Of a stretch of 64,000 bases of DNA, positions 6,612 to 15,122 are shown piece after piece (position 1 is the stretch's first letter; every line of letters begins with the position of its first letter). The notes under the pieces are model-generated. The model made no database searches, had not been told where the DNA came from, and worked only from the letters and a program-made list of their open reading frames with translations. This stretch comes from JBAYJY01 sp041664945. GTDB taxonomy: Bacteria > UBP15 > UBA6099. Location: positions 1 to 64,000 of the forward strand of contig JBAYJY010000003.1 of assembly GCA_041664945.1 (NCBI GenBank), written 5' to 3'. The position numbers and the translations under genes were made by a program.

Positions 6612-9119
6612 TCACATCTCTTCCTTTGCCCCATACAGCAGAATGCAGCGCGCAGCGCCGGTCCGGGCCCCTATATCACACTCCACCGTTCCCTGTTCGT
6701 CCGTCCTGAACAACCGAATCCCGGCTTTGCCATACGCTTCAACCACATTCTGATTGGGATGTCCGTAAAACCGCGGACCGCCCGTGCTTATAACCGCCGC
6801 TTGTGGCCTGACCGCTTTCAGAAACTGCTCCGACGACGACGTCGCGCTACCATGATGCGGAACTTTCAATACCGATGATGGAAGAAAAGTTCCATAGCAA
6901 CGCGCAAGCCGCGCCTCCCCTTCCTTCTGAATGTCGCCGCTGAAAAACGCCGATCCATTCCCATATACCATCTGCAACGCCATCGACAGATTATTTTTAA
7001 AATCGTCCTCGCCGGCGCGGCTGAAACTGTCCGGATTCAATATTCGAATTTCAAAACCGGACGGCGCCTCAAAAAACATTCCATCGCGAACCGGCTCATA
7101 TTCGATTCCCTTCTTTCTGACTAACGAGAGAAGTTCCGCATAACGCTCGCGCCGTCCGGGCCCGGCGTTCTTGGGGCCGGGTCCGTATTTCGCGGCAAGC
7201 TCACACGCCGCTTTGCTTCCCGTCTCCATGCACGCGGTGTCTGCAAACATCGCCGTGTCTATATACCTGTCCACTTTGATATTGTTGAAAACCCACAGCA
7301 AGCCGTTCATGTGGTCCATGTCCGGATGCGAGAGCATCACAGCGTCGAGCCTCCTTACGCCGTTTCTGCGTAGACATTTCCCTATCACACGCTCGCCAGC
7401 ATCGAACGTGCCAGCTGAACCGCTCCACGATCCGCCACCGTCGACAAGTATCCTCAACACGCGCCCCCCGCGTCCGCCTGCCGGCGCCTCCACAAGCGCC
7501 GAATCGCCTTCCCCGACATCGAAATATGTAACCCGCATATCTTTCAGAGGCGGACGCCATACATCCCACGTTATGAGCGCCGCGCCGACCAGCGCTATTC
7601 CCAACACGCCGTTCACTATCTGCCTGTCCGTGCCGTCCGCCATCCGCCTCAGCGTCCATACGAGCAGAATCAGTCCCGCGCCGTAAACTACCATCCATGG
7701 AACGGACGGCGAAGCGACGTCTATATTGCTGAAAGGCAATGCCGCGAAAAACCGCGTCAGAAAAACCACCAGCCGCGCGGACATCTCCGTCAAAAACGCC
7801 GGAACAACAACCAGCCTGCCCGGAATCAGGCCCACGACGCACATCACGAAATCCAGAGGCAGCACGACTCCTACCAACGGCACGACAAGCAGATTCGACA
7901 CCGGAGACACGACGCAGAACTGATTGAAATAATATGCGAGAACCGGATAGAGCGGCAGTTGCGCGGCGATCGACACGAGCGCTACCCGCAAAACGCGGCT
8001 CAGCAGCCCGCGACCCTGAAAATGCGCCGCAAGCGCCGGATATATGAATATTACTCCGCCTGCCGCGAGAAACGTCAGCTGCGCGCCGACGTTGAAAACC
8101 ACAAACGGATTAAGCGCCATCATTAACAGCGCCGCCGCGAAAAGCGCCGGCTTAGCGCTGTATTCCGCGCCGAATAAAAGTCCGACCAGAAACACGAGCC
8201 CCATGATAGTCGCCCGCATGATAGAAGCCCCGCCGCCGGTCACCGCGTAATACAAAAGCAGCATCGCCGTCAAAATCACAAAACTCGGAAACGGGCGCCG
8301 CTTCCACAAAAAACCGAGAAATAGAAAAGTCGCCAGCATTATCCAAACGTTCATTCCCGAAACAACGAGAATGTGAACCAGTCCAGCCCTTCGGAACGTC
8401 TCGTAAAGCTCGTTGTCCATCTCCTTGGATTTGCCGAGCATCATCTGCCCGATAACCTGATTGTACGGCGGTGAAATGTTGCTGTCTATCACGGACACAA
8501 ACCTGTCGCGAAGCGCATCGCCGGCTCTCATCAGCAAACTAACGCGTCCGGGCCCGAGCCGTTTTGAGGCGCCCCATCGCTCGAGACTCATCCGCGCGCT
8601 TACGCCGTTTCGCCGGTAAAATGTCCGCTGATACGGCTTCATCCCGGACACCGGCTTCAGTCTTCCCTCGAACACCCAGCGCTCGCCGAATTTCGGCTCG
8701 GGCGTTTTGTCGTAAGGATATCGCAGCCACACCACGCCCGAAACCCTGGCGCTTTTGCCGCCGCCGTTCACTTCCTCGGCCCGGACTGTCAAAACAAGGC
8801 CGCCGTCTTTCGCCAGGCCCGCCTGCGTCACCGTGCCGCGAAGCGTTTCAAAACGGCCCGCGTCTTTCCGCGACTCAAGATAACCCGAAAGCGTCGTGTT
8901 GCTATAAACCGCTTCGTCAACTCCGAAGAGAAACCACGAAACAAAAAAAGCGCCCGCGAGCGCAAAGACCGCGAAAATCCGGTCCCTCCTTTGAAACGCC
9001 GCGGCGCCGGCCGCCGCAAGAGCCGCGAGAACTCCCGTCGCCCAAAGAGGCGCCGCCAACGCCCAACCGGCGAGTATGCCCATCAAATACATTATTGTCA
9101 GCGGATATAATATCGGCAT
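6612..9119 (-). CDS. comEC: ComEC/Rec2 family DNA-uptake channel protein
   Basis: An 835-residue protein with the full three-part ComEC layout: an N-terminal membrane and OB-fold part (residues about 1-200), a central polytopic competence domain (about 215-500) with the signature LVHILVVSGMNVW, and a C-terminal metallo-beta-lactamase domain (about 530-835) with SHPDMDH and VPHHGS motifs. ComEC forms the inner-membrane channel for single-stranded DNA during transformation, and the C-terminal domain is a presumed nuclease. ComEA and pilus genes are not in this window; a comF-like gene and a dCMP deaminase of the ComEB family are, but far away. No close Shine-Dalgarno supports the start; GAGG lies 12 nt upstream. 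Confidence 0.92.
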   Translation of the reverse strand: MPILYPLTIMYLMGILAGWALAAPLWATGVLAALAAAGAAAFQRRDRIFAVFALAGAFFVSWFLFGVDEAVYSNTTLSGYLESRKDAGRFETLRGTVTQAGLAKDGGLVLTVRAEEVNGGGKSARVSGVVWLRYPYDKTPEPKFGERWVFEGRLKPVSGMKPYQRTFYRRNGVSARMSLERWGASKRLGPGRVSLLMRAGDALRDRFVSVIDSNISPPYNQVIGQMMLGKSKEMDNELYETFRRAGLVHILVVSGMNVWIMLATFLFLGFLWKRRPFPSFVILTAMLLLYYAVTGGGASIMRATIMGLVFLVGLLFGAEYSAKPALFAAALLMMALNPFVVFNVGAQLTFLAAGGVIFIYPALAAHFQGRGLLSRVLRVALVSIAAQLPLYPVLAYYFNQFCVVSPVSNLLVVPLVGVVLPLDFVMCVVGLIPGRLVVVPAFLTEMSARLVVFLTRFFAALPFSNIDVASPSVPWMVVYGAGLILLVWTLRRMADGTDRQIVNGVLGIALVGAALITWDVWRPPLKDMRVTYFDVGEGDSALVEAPAGGRGGRVLRILVDGGGSWSGSAGTFDAGERVIGKCLRRNGVRRLDAVMLSHPDMDHMNGLLWVFNNIKVDRYIDTAMFADTACMETGSKAACELAAKYGPGPKNAGPGRRERYAELLSLVRKKGIEYEPVRDGMFFEAPSGFEIRILNPDSFSRAGEDDFKNNLSMALQMVYGNGSAFFSGDIQKEGEARLARCYGTFLPSSVLKVPHHGSATSSSEQFLKAVRPQAAVISTGGPRFYGHPNQNVVEAYGKAGIRLFRTDEQGTVECDIGARTGAARCILLYGAKEEM

Positions 9120-9195
9120 CTCGCGGCAAGTCCTCTTTCAGGCAAATGTAGCTCTCGCGCAACTCACTCTCTTTAGGAAAAACCGATTCTCTTTT

Positions 9196-9225
9196 ATTTT
9201 AACATGCCTTTTGGCATTTAGACAA
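9196..9225 (-). promoter_or_regulatory. comEC promoter with inverted repeat in the spacer
   Basis: Minus-strand -35 TTGTCT (9220-9225), 18 bp spacer and -10 TAAAAT (9196-9201). The spacer holds the hairpin-forming repeat ATGCC-tttt-GGCAT (9204-9217 on the plus strand), which could serve as an operator. Confidence 0.45.
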
Positions 9226-9293
9226 TCGCAATCCGGCCTGAATGTTGATATAATTTATAAATTGAAATTAAAGAATCGAAATGGACTCTTGAA

Positions 9294-10145
9294 ATGAAAA
9301 AATCATTTTCTTCGTCAGGAATCGCTTTCATGCTTTTTGCCGCTGCTTTCCTCGCGCTCGCAATCAGAACAAGCGCGGAGCCGCTGCCGACGAAACGCCC
9401 GAATGTCGAAATCCTCAAGGTTTCGCATCGCGGGGCTTCGAGATTCGCGCCGGAAAACACTATCCCGGCGATCGAAAAAGCGCTCGACTTCGGATTCGAC
9501 TACATCGAAATTGACGTGAGATACGCAAAAGACGGCGTTCCAGTGCTTATGCACGACGAAAATGTGAAGCGCACGACAGACGGCAATGGACTAATCAGCG
9601 ACATGACTCTTGAGGAGATAAAAAAGCTCGACGCCTCGGCGGCGACGGAATGGCGGGGGAAGTTCAAGGATGTTCGCGTGCCGACGCTCGAAGAAGCGCT
9701 CAGGACGATTCAGGGCCGCGCCTCTGTATATATCGACCAGAAAGACCCGCCGCGGCCGATACTTCTCAGCCTGTTGAAACAATACGGATTCTATCCCGAT
9801 CGATGCGTAATCGTCGGCGGCAATCCAAACGCGCTCGCTTTTCTCAAGCTCGATCCGTCCGCTCAGATTCTGCTCTCCATCCGCAACGTCGAAGACATTC
9901 CGGAAATACTCAAACTTTATCCTCACCCAAAAGCATTCAACACAACCTCAGGCATCCTCAGCAGAGAGCTTGTCGAAAAAGCGCATTCCCTTGGAATAAT
10001 GATCTTTATGAATACGCTCGGGTTCGAAGACATGCCCCCAATCATGAAAAAAGTTATCAGCGCCGGCGTGGACGCTATCCAGACCGATCATCCTGACGAT
10101 CTTCTCAAAGTAATAGCAAAAATCAAAAAGGAACGCGAAAAGTAG
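9294..10145 (+). CDS. Secreted glycerophosphodiester phosphodiesterase
   Basis: A 283-residue GDPD-family enzyme that hydrolyses deacylated phospholipids to glycerol-3-phosphate and an alcohol. The N-terminus is a signal peptide (MKK, hydrophobic core about 8-24). The family motifs are HRGA, ENT, EIDVR and HDE in the first third, giving the catalytic His pair and the calcium-binding Glu and Asp. The C-terminal DAIQTDHPDDLL is the usual end of the TIM barrel. Upstream lies TATAAT at 9249-9254 without a convincing -35 box. It is a single gene followed by its own downstream promoter. Confidence 0.9.
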   Translation: MKKSFSSSGIAFMLFAAAFLALAIRTSAEPLPTKRPNVEILKVSHRGASRFAPENTIPAIEKALDFGFDYIEIDVRYAKDGVPVLMHDENVKRTTDGNGLISDMTLEEIKKLDASAATEWRGKFKDVRVPTLEEALRTIQGRASVYIDQKDPPRPILLSLLKQYGFYPDRCVIVGGNPNALAFLKLDPSAQILLSIRNVEDIPEILKLYPHPKAFNTTSGILSRELVEKAHSLGIMIFMNTLGFEDMPPIMKKVISAGVDAIQTDHPDDLLKVIAKIKKEREK

Positions 10146-10178
10146 CCGTTTCCCTTTTAATGGATTTTTTTTAAATAT

Positions 10179-10207
10179 TTCTCACACAGTTCTAAAAGAT
10201 ATATAAT
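10179..10207 (+). promoter_or_regulatory. Promoter of the saccharopine-dehydrogenase-like gene
   Basis: -35 TTCTCA (10179-10184), 17 bp spacer, -10 TATAAT (10202-10207). The -10 box is perfect and the -35 box is partial. Transcription would start about 57 nt before the ATG at 10271. Confidence 0.5.
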
Positions 10208-10270
10208 AGATTTTCAATATTGACCGGGCGCCGGAATCGCGCGCGGAAACACGAACAAGGGGGAAAAAAG

Positions 10271-11359
10271 ATGAAAGTCGTTATTCTGGGCGGATGCGGA
10301 GACATGGCGAAAGTCGCGGTTAACCTAATGCTCGCTGAAACCGATGTCACCGAATTGATCATAGCGGACCTGAACCTGAAAAAAGCGGAGGAAATCGCCG
10401 CGGCGTCAGGCTCTAAAGCGAAAGCGATAAAAGTAGACGCAGGCAGCCACGACAGCGTTGTCGAAGCGGTAAAAGGATGCGACGTCGCTCTTGGTTTCGT
10501 AGGCCCGTTCTACAAATTCGAGAAAAAGATTGTCGACGCCTGCATCGATGCAGGAACCCCGTACGTCAGCATCATGGACGACTATGATGCCTATCTCGAC
10601 GTGATCACGCTCGATGAAAAAGCGAAGAAAGCGGGCCTGACGATGATCTGCGGGCTTGGCAATTCGCCGGGAATCACAAACATTCTCGCAAAAAAAGGCT
10701 ACCTGTCTATGGACGCTCCCGAAAAAATCCACGTTCAGTGGGCCGGCGGCTCCAACGAAGATATCGGACCGGCCAACGTTAAACACGTGCTTCACATCTT
10801 CTCAGGCACAACGCTTCAATGGCTCAACGGAAAAGAAACGCGCGTCAAAACAGGCACAAACAAAAAAATCGTCGAATTCCCGGAACCGATGGGGAAACTT
10901 CCGGTTTATTACACCGGCCATGCGGAATCCGTTTCAGTTCCTCGCAATCTGAAGGGGCTCAAGGAAGTCACGCTTCACGGCGGCGCGCACCCGTCATACA
11001 TCGCCGTGCTCGCCACAACCATCGGCAATCTCGGCCTTAGCAACACACCCGAGAAACGGGAGAAACTGGCTAAAGCCCTCGTTCCGATACTCGGAGTCTT
11101 CGCAACCGGCGGCATTGATAAATCCGTATTCAGAATCGACGTTTACGGAAAAAAGAACGGCAAAGCGGCTCACCATTATTACACAGGAGTCGGCCATATC
11201 GCAGACATCACAAGCATTCCGTGCGTGGAAGCCGCTCTAATGATAGGTCGCGGGGAACTGAAAAAACCTGGCGTCCATGCCGCTGAAAGCGCGCTTGAAC
11301 CGGCCGAGTTCCTTCCGAGACTCGAAAAACGGGGCATTGAACTTAAATATTACGAATAA
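10271..11359 (+). CDS. Saccharopine dehydrogenase-like NAD(P)-binding protein
   Basis: A 362-residue protein with an N-terminal Rossmann motif, VVILGGCGDM (about residues 3-12), and the saccharopine dehydrogenase fold. This family oxidises or reduces the secondary amine of saccharopine-like conjugates, but many members have other substrates, such as carboxynorspermidine. No lysine or polyamine genes are adjacent, so the substrate is open. I chose ATG at 10271 because it follows GGGGGAAAAAAG and begins exactly at the Rossmann strand; open frame starts at 10220, but the extra 17 residues are basic and not family-like. Confidence 0.82.
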   Translation: MKVVILGGCGDMAKVAVNLMLAETDVTELIIADLNLKKAEEIAAASGSKAKAIKVDAGSHDSVVEAVKGCDVALGFVGPFYKFEKKIVDACIDAGTPYVSIMDDYDAYLDVITLDEKAKKAGLTMICGLGNSPGITNILAKKGYLSMDAPEKIHVQWAGGSNEDIGPANVKHVLHIFSGTTLQWLNGKETRVKTGTNKKIVEFPEPMGKLPVYYTGHAESVSVPRNLKGLKEVTLHGGAHPSYIAVLATTIGNLGLSNTPEKREKLAKALVPILGVFATGGIDKSVFRIDVYGKKNGKAAHHYYTGVGHIADITSIPCVEAALMIGRGELKKPGVHAAESALEPAEFLPRLEKRGIELKYYE

Positions 11360-11705
11360 TCGGCGCTTTTCGAACGGCTGATCGGTTAATAATGCTTCTC
11401 ATATCTTTTAAATAAGGCATTTTCAGATGCCGTTAATGAGATGTTTCGGCATTTATTTTACGTTATTCGAAGGGTTTATTTTGGTCAAAGCGCAATATAG
11501 CTTGATAAAAGGAGTAATTACTTGAAATAAGCATTAAATAGGGTTTTAATCTCGCTTAGTTCTATTTTTAGCGGATATACGCCTCGATGCTTTGGTATTA
11601 ATGTCTGAAAATACAGAAACTTTTTTTCCCGGGGGCGGATAGTAATGATAGACTGATTTCAGACAGCAGGCGCTGTTTGAGAGTGAATTTTGAAAAATAA
11701 ATAAA
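11360..11705. other. Intergenic region without a recognisable gene
   Basis: About 350 bp of AT-rich sequence between the dehydrogenase and the porin promoter. I see a short hairpin, GGCAT-tttcag-ATGCC near 11417-11432, which could weakly terminate upstream transcription, and a run of T followed by CCCGGGGG near 11622-11636. No coding frame with protein-like composition and no known RNA is apparent. Confidence 0.5.
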
Positions 11706-11736
11706 TTGTTACGGCGGCGGGAAGATGGTGTATAAT
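11706..11736 (+). promoter_or_regulatory. Promoter of the small-gene/porin transcript
   Basis: -35 TTGTTA (11706-11711), 19 bp spacer, -10 TATAAT (11731-11736). The spacer is longer than ideal. A transcript from about 11743 would carry a 75-nt leader, the 40-codon gene at 11818 and the porin gene. Confidence 0.5.
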
Positions 11737-11817
11737 ACTCTCCCTGTAGCGTCGAAACAACAGAATAGTCATTAACAGGACTACGGCTAAACTGTACCGA
11801 AAGGAGGTGCAACGAAC

Positions 11818-11940
11818 TTGGAACGGTCTATAAACCCGAAACCGGTTGAAGAGGAAACAAGGTCACTCTCCATAAAGGAATTGGGCGAAAGGATCGAAAC
11901 ACTACAATGCCGAAAAAGTCCGGATTCTTATTTTCGTTAA
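11818..11940 (+). CDS. Putative 40-residue protein or leader peptide upstream of the porin
   Basis: A 41-codon frame beginning with TTG after an almost perfect ribosome site (AAAGGAGGTG, 10 nt before TTG) and ending at TAA 17 bp before the porin ATG. The peptide is charged and probably helical (for example SIKELGERIETLQ), has no signal peptide, and carries one Cys. The strong Shine-Dalgarno, absence of any other gene it could serve, and position between promoter and porin are the support. It may be a small regulatory protein, or a translated leader coupling translation to porin expression. I do not recognise a family. Confidence 0.5.
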   Translation: MERSINPKPVEEETRSLSIKELGERIETLQCRKSPDSYFR

Positions 11941-11957
11941 ATTCCAAGGAGGCAATA

Positions 11958-12965
11958 ATGAAGAAAGCAATTAGTGCAATTATCGCGACAATCGTGATGG
12001 GCGCAGCCCTTCCGGTCCTCGCAGCAGACAGCGCTCCGGTGCTGAACATGAACGTTCGCTTCATGGCGACGACAGACAACAATGTTACAGGCACGACCAT
12101 TCTTCCGGCAGAAAACAGAATGAGCCTGCACACTGTTGAACTCACCGCAAAGCAGGAAGTCGACAACATCGGCGGATACCTCCAGTATCGCATAGCCGAT
12201 CAGTCTTACACGGCTCCCCTCGGCAAGGCCGCCAGCGAAAGCTATCCGGTCGAAGCCAAAGCTTATTACACAAGCGGCGCATTCAAAGTTTCAGGCGGCT
12301 TGCAGTTCGTTCCATTCGGAATTTACAAATGGAACAACCTGTACAACCCGTTCCTCGACATCCCCGGCAAAATGGGACAGATTTGGGACGCGGACTGGGG
12401 CATTCTCGGAACATATGATGCCAAACCGCTTCTCATCGATCTCGGTTACTGGACGAACGCCGGCGAAACGCTCGGCAGAGAAACAGCCGAAAAGAACACC
12501 TACACAGGACGCATCGGCTACAACTTCCTCAGCAACCTGAACGCCGGCTTCTCTTATCTGAACGGCAAAGTCGACAGAAATGCCGACGCAGTCGCTTTGA
12601 CAACGAGAAAAGAGTGGGCGCTCGACTCCACATGGGGAATCATCCCGAACCTTCAACTCAGCGGCCAGTATGTTGATTATTCTCTCGGCGACACCGAAAT
12701 CGCGAAGGCCGACGGCAATTACGGCGCTATCCAGTTGAAGTATGACATCGTTAAGGTCCCGAGCCCGCTGAACAGGATCACACCGGTTCTTCAGTATTCG
12801 TGGAACGATGTTAAGAACGGCGTAAAAACGAAGAACTATCAGGAAGAACTGTGGATCAAAGCAGGAAAGAACCTCGATGTATTCTTCCAGTATGCACAGG
12901 AAAAAGTTCCGACAGTTGACACAGACAAGAAGGGTGTCATCGCAGTTAAATACAGCTTCCAATAA
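11958..12965 (+). CDS. Outer-membrane porin-like beta-barrel protein
   Basis: A 335-residue exported protein. Residues 1-22 form a signal peptide ending in LPVLA-AD. The mature part shows alternating hydrophobic and polar strands with many Tyr, Asn and Gly, for example GGYLQYRIADQSY and LQLSGQYVDYSLGD, and ends in IAVKYSFQ, close to the beta-signal recognised by the BAM machinery. Start is set by AAGGAGG 7 nt before ATG. It has its own promoter and a strong rho-independent terminator, so it is probably abundantly expressed. The barrel type suggests a general or substrate-specific porin; the substrate is unknown. Confidence 0.8.
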   Translation: MKKAISAIIATIVMGAALPVLAADSAPVLNMNVRFMATTDNNVTGTTILPAENRMSLHTVELTAKQEVDNIGGYLQYRIADQSYTAPLGKAASESYPVEAKAYYTSGAFKVSGGLQFVPFGIYKWNNLYNPFLDIPGKMGQIWDADWGILGTYDAKPLLIDLGYWTNAGETLGRETAEKNTYTGRIGYNFLSNLNAGFSYLNGKVDRNADAVALTTRKEWALDSTWGIIPNLQLSGQYVDYSLGDTEIAKADGNYGAIQLKYDIVKVPSPLNRITPVLQYSWNDVKNGVKTKNYQEELWIKAGKNLDVFFQYAQEKVPTVDTDKKGVIAVKYSFQ

Positions 12966-13102
12966 GCTGAATTTCAGACCCGGACAAACTAACCGGAGGC
13001 AGGCGGAAGTCAACAACTCAGCCTTCTGAAAGCGAAATCGGAGAGAGGCCACAGCGCCAACCTCCTTCTCCGCTCACCGGCTCGGTTTCCGGCAAAGGAA
13101 AC

Positions 13103-13134
13103 TAAAAAAAGGCCCTCTTAGCAGGGCCTTTTTT
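13103..13134 (+). terminator. Rho-independent terminator after the porin gene
   Basis: GGCCCT-cttagc-AGGGCC (13111-13128) with an A run before it and a T run after it. It lies 145 bp past the porin stop codon. Confidence 0.9.
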
Positions 13135-13246
13135 ATTTCCCCTTCTGTTCATGCCGGACTCAGCAAACTGCGCCACTACGCCCTATTGCCATCCTGCGCA
13201 TCTAACTTTTTCATTTCCCCCGCGCCCAAAATCCATAATATGAGTA

Positions 13247-13252
13247 TATAAT
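13247..13252 (+). promoter_or_regulatory. -10 box directly in front of the ECF sigma gene
   Basis: TATAAT at 13247-13252 lies 9 nt before the ATG at 13262, with no clear -35 box and no Shine-Dalgarno. Transcription would begin at or just before the start codon, so the mRNA may be leaderless. Confidence 0.4.
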
Positions 13253-13261
13253 TAAACAGCC

Positions 13262-13846
13262 ATGCCGTTGGAAATGACCCTCGAAGAGGAAAAACAACTG
13301 ATCGAAAAAGCGCGCGCAGGCGACGGCGAGGCTTTCGGACGCATTTACGACGCTTTCAAAACGCCGATTTTCCGAACCGTAATTTTTCCGCGAGTCAGAG
13401 AAGTTTCAGCTGCTGAGGAAATCCTTCAGGACACTTTCCTCCTTGCGCTCGAAAAGCTCGATGTTTTTGAGTGGCAGGAACGAAGCATCTTCTTCTGGAT
13501 CAGAATGATCGCGATTAATAAGGTTCGAGAGTGGATCTCCGGAACAACTCGCACAGCCACCGTTGACAGCGCCGTGCTCGATTACCAGCCAGACAACGCC
13601 TACCAACCTGAGAATCAGGTGATTCTCGAGGATCAGGAATCCGAACTTCACAAAAAAACCGCGATAATACTGGAAGAAATAAACGATCGGTACAGCGGCG
13701 CCATACGGCTGCGACTGCTCGAAAAAAAATCGCGCGAGGATTGCGCCGCCGCCCTCGAAATCAGCGTCGAAACATTTGATGTTGTTTTTTTTAGGGCCTG
13801 TAAGGCATTCCGCAAAGCATACATAGATAAATATGGAGAGTTATAG
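13262..13846 (+). CDS. ECF-type sigma-70 family RNA polymerase sigma factor
   Basis: A 194-residue two-domain sigma factor. Region 2 is seen as AEEILQDTFLLALEKL followed by IFFWIRMIAINKVREWI (about residues 50-95), and region 4 as the helix-turn-helix around CAAALEISVETFDVVFFRACKAF (split here for clarity; about 160-188), joined by an acidic linker. It would direct RNA polymerase to a small regulon. The next gene encodes a single-span membrane protein that fits an anti-sigma role, and the third a TPR protein. No Shine-Dalgarno precedes the ATG; a -10 box lies very close, so translation may be leaderless. Confidence 0.85.
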   Translation: MPLEMTLEEEKQLIEKARAGDGEAFGRIYDAFKTPIFRTVIFPRVREVSAAEEILQDTFLLALEKLDVFEWQERSIFFWIRMIAINKVREWISGTTRTATVDSAVLDYQPDNAYQPENQVILEDQESELHKKTAIILEEINDRYSGAIRLRLLEKKSREDCAAALEISVETFDVVFFRACKAFRKAYIDKYGEL

Positions 13847-13904
13847 TCCCTATCCGCAGGGGCGCATCATACTGTGCCAATATTAAGTATAGAGATATTA
13901 GGCC

Positions 13905-14462
13905 ATGGACGAAGAAAAAGAAAAACAACTTGCTGCCCGACTCGGCGAAATTATTGACGGAAAACCGTTAAATGAAGCCGAAAATCCGGAACTGAACGAG
14001 GCTGCGGACACCGCAGCGGCGATCCTTAGCGCGTTCGGCGAAGCGCCTGAACTAAATCCCGCCTTCTCTGAAACCCTGAGAGCCCGGCTGGTTCGCGAAA
14101 CACAGAAACGCGCTTTTTCCGCGCCCGCGTCGAAACAACGCCGTTTTCCCGCCCCCCCGTCGCGCCGATGGTACAGTTTCGCCGCTGCAGCAGTTTTCTT
14201 TCTTTTCTTTTTGCCTACTCTTTTCATTGCAAGGGACATCAATAACAGATACAAGCTTCACTTAGTCGAAAAATATGATAAAATGTATGTGCCGTATTCA
14301 AAGCAACTGTCGAAGAACGACTATCTCGGAAAAAACCTGAGGCCATTCAGCGAAAAGGATTTTCTAAAGACAACAACGATGGGCTTCAATCCTAAAAAGA
14401 ATAGAGGCGACTCGTTTTTTATTAATACTTACCGGCCTGATAAAGGTGGAGGCGATCAGTGA
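13905..14462 (+). CDS. Single-span membrane protein, putative anti-sigma factor
   Basis: A 185-residue protein with an acidic, helical N-terminal half (residues about 1-65), a basic Pro/Ser/Arg stretch, one transmembrane helix (about 90-110, SFAAAAVFFLFFLPTLFI) and a basic external tail. This topology, directly after an ECF sigma gene (58 bp), matches anti-sigma factors. The zinc anti-sigma motif HxxxCxxC is absent and I see no clear family match, so the function is inferred from layout and context only. Its stop codon overlaps the start of the following TPR gene (TGATG), suggesting coupling. Confidence 0.55.
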   Translation: MDEEKEKQLAARLGEIIDGKPLNEAENPELNEAADTAAAILSAFGEAPELNPAFSETLRARLVRETQKRAFSAPASKQRRFPAPPSRRWYSFAAAAVFFLFFLPTLFIARDINNRYKLHLVEKYDKMYVPYSKQLSKNDYLGKNLRPFSEKDFLKTTTMGFNPKKNRGDSFFINTYRPDKGGGDQ

Positions 14463-15022
14463 TGAGAAATAACGCTAAAAAAAGACGCCTGTGGAGTCTG
14501 CTGATAATTTTCACGCTTGCCGCCGCCGTTGCGTCAGTTTCATCAACAACCGCGATCTCTCAAAAGGAAAAACTCTCCCGCGAAGACGAAAAAAAATACC
14601 AACTCGCGTTCGATTCCGCCCTCGCCCATTATGAAAAAGCTAATATTTTGTACAAAAAAGAAAAAGTAGATGAAACGATTAAAGAACTCGAAGCTATTAT
14701 AGATATCGAGTTTCCAGCCGGCACGGGAGATCGGGACGGCCTTCGGCTCCAGCTCGACACACGCTCTTTTCTCGGCGAGCTATACTTAGAAAAGAAACAG
14801 CCGGACAAAGCGGTAAAAACCCTTAAAGCGGGTTTGAAACAGGCCCCCGACATAAGCCAACAAACATATCAGTTATATATGACGCTCGGACATGTTTATA
14901 AAGAAATGAATAAAAATGACGAGGCTCTCGCCGCCTTTGATAAAGCCCAAAAAATCAACGACACGCTCAAGAAACAAAAAGAGGCCGAGGAAAAAGCATC
15001 CGGGAAAAAGAAAGATTCCTGA
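14462..15022 (+). CDS. TPR-repeat protein with N-terminal membrane anchor
   Basis: A 186-residue protein with a basic N-terminus and one hydrophobic segment (about residues 10-30), either a signal anchor or a signal peptide, followed by a mostly helical periplasmic part. Tetratricopeptide-like helices can be seen at about 40-70 and in the pair QLDTRSFLGELYLEKKQPD and LYMTLGHVYKEMNKNDEAL. The C-terminus is Lys/Glu-rich. The start overlaps the stop of the preceding gene; GTG at 14459 is an alternative with the same GGAGG site. As third gene of the ECF cassette it may sense or transmit an envelope signal; this is inference. Confidence 0.65.
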   Translation: MRNNAKKRRLWSLLIIFTLAAAVASVSSTTAISQKEKLSREDEKKYQLAFDSALAHYEKANILYKKEKVDETIKELEAIIDIEFPAGTGDRDGLRLQLDTRSFLGELYLEKKQPDKAVKTLKAGLKQAPDISQQTYQLYMTLGHVYKEMNKNDEALAAFDKAQKINDTLKKQKEAEEKASGKKKDS

Positions 15023-15032
15023 AATAGATTGG

Positions 15033-15051
15033 AACGCTAACGTTTTTTTTG
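15033..15051 (+). terminator. Weak possible terminator after the ECF cassette
   Basis: AACG-ctaa-CGTT followed by a run of eight T. The stem is only 4 bp, so this is a weak call. Confidence 0.35.
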
Positions 15052-15122
15052 TTCAGCCGCAGCTTTTCAACAAATGTTTATCCTTATAGAGTAAAAAAAC
15101 GATGGTTGCGCCTCTCTGACAA

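Noticed and set aside
11546..11812. 88-codon minus-strand frame in the gap before the porin
   Set aside because: Low-complexity sequence, no ribosome site, and it runs against the porin promoter.
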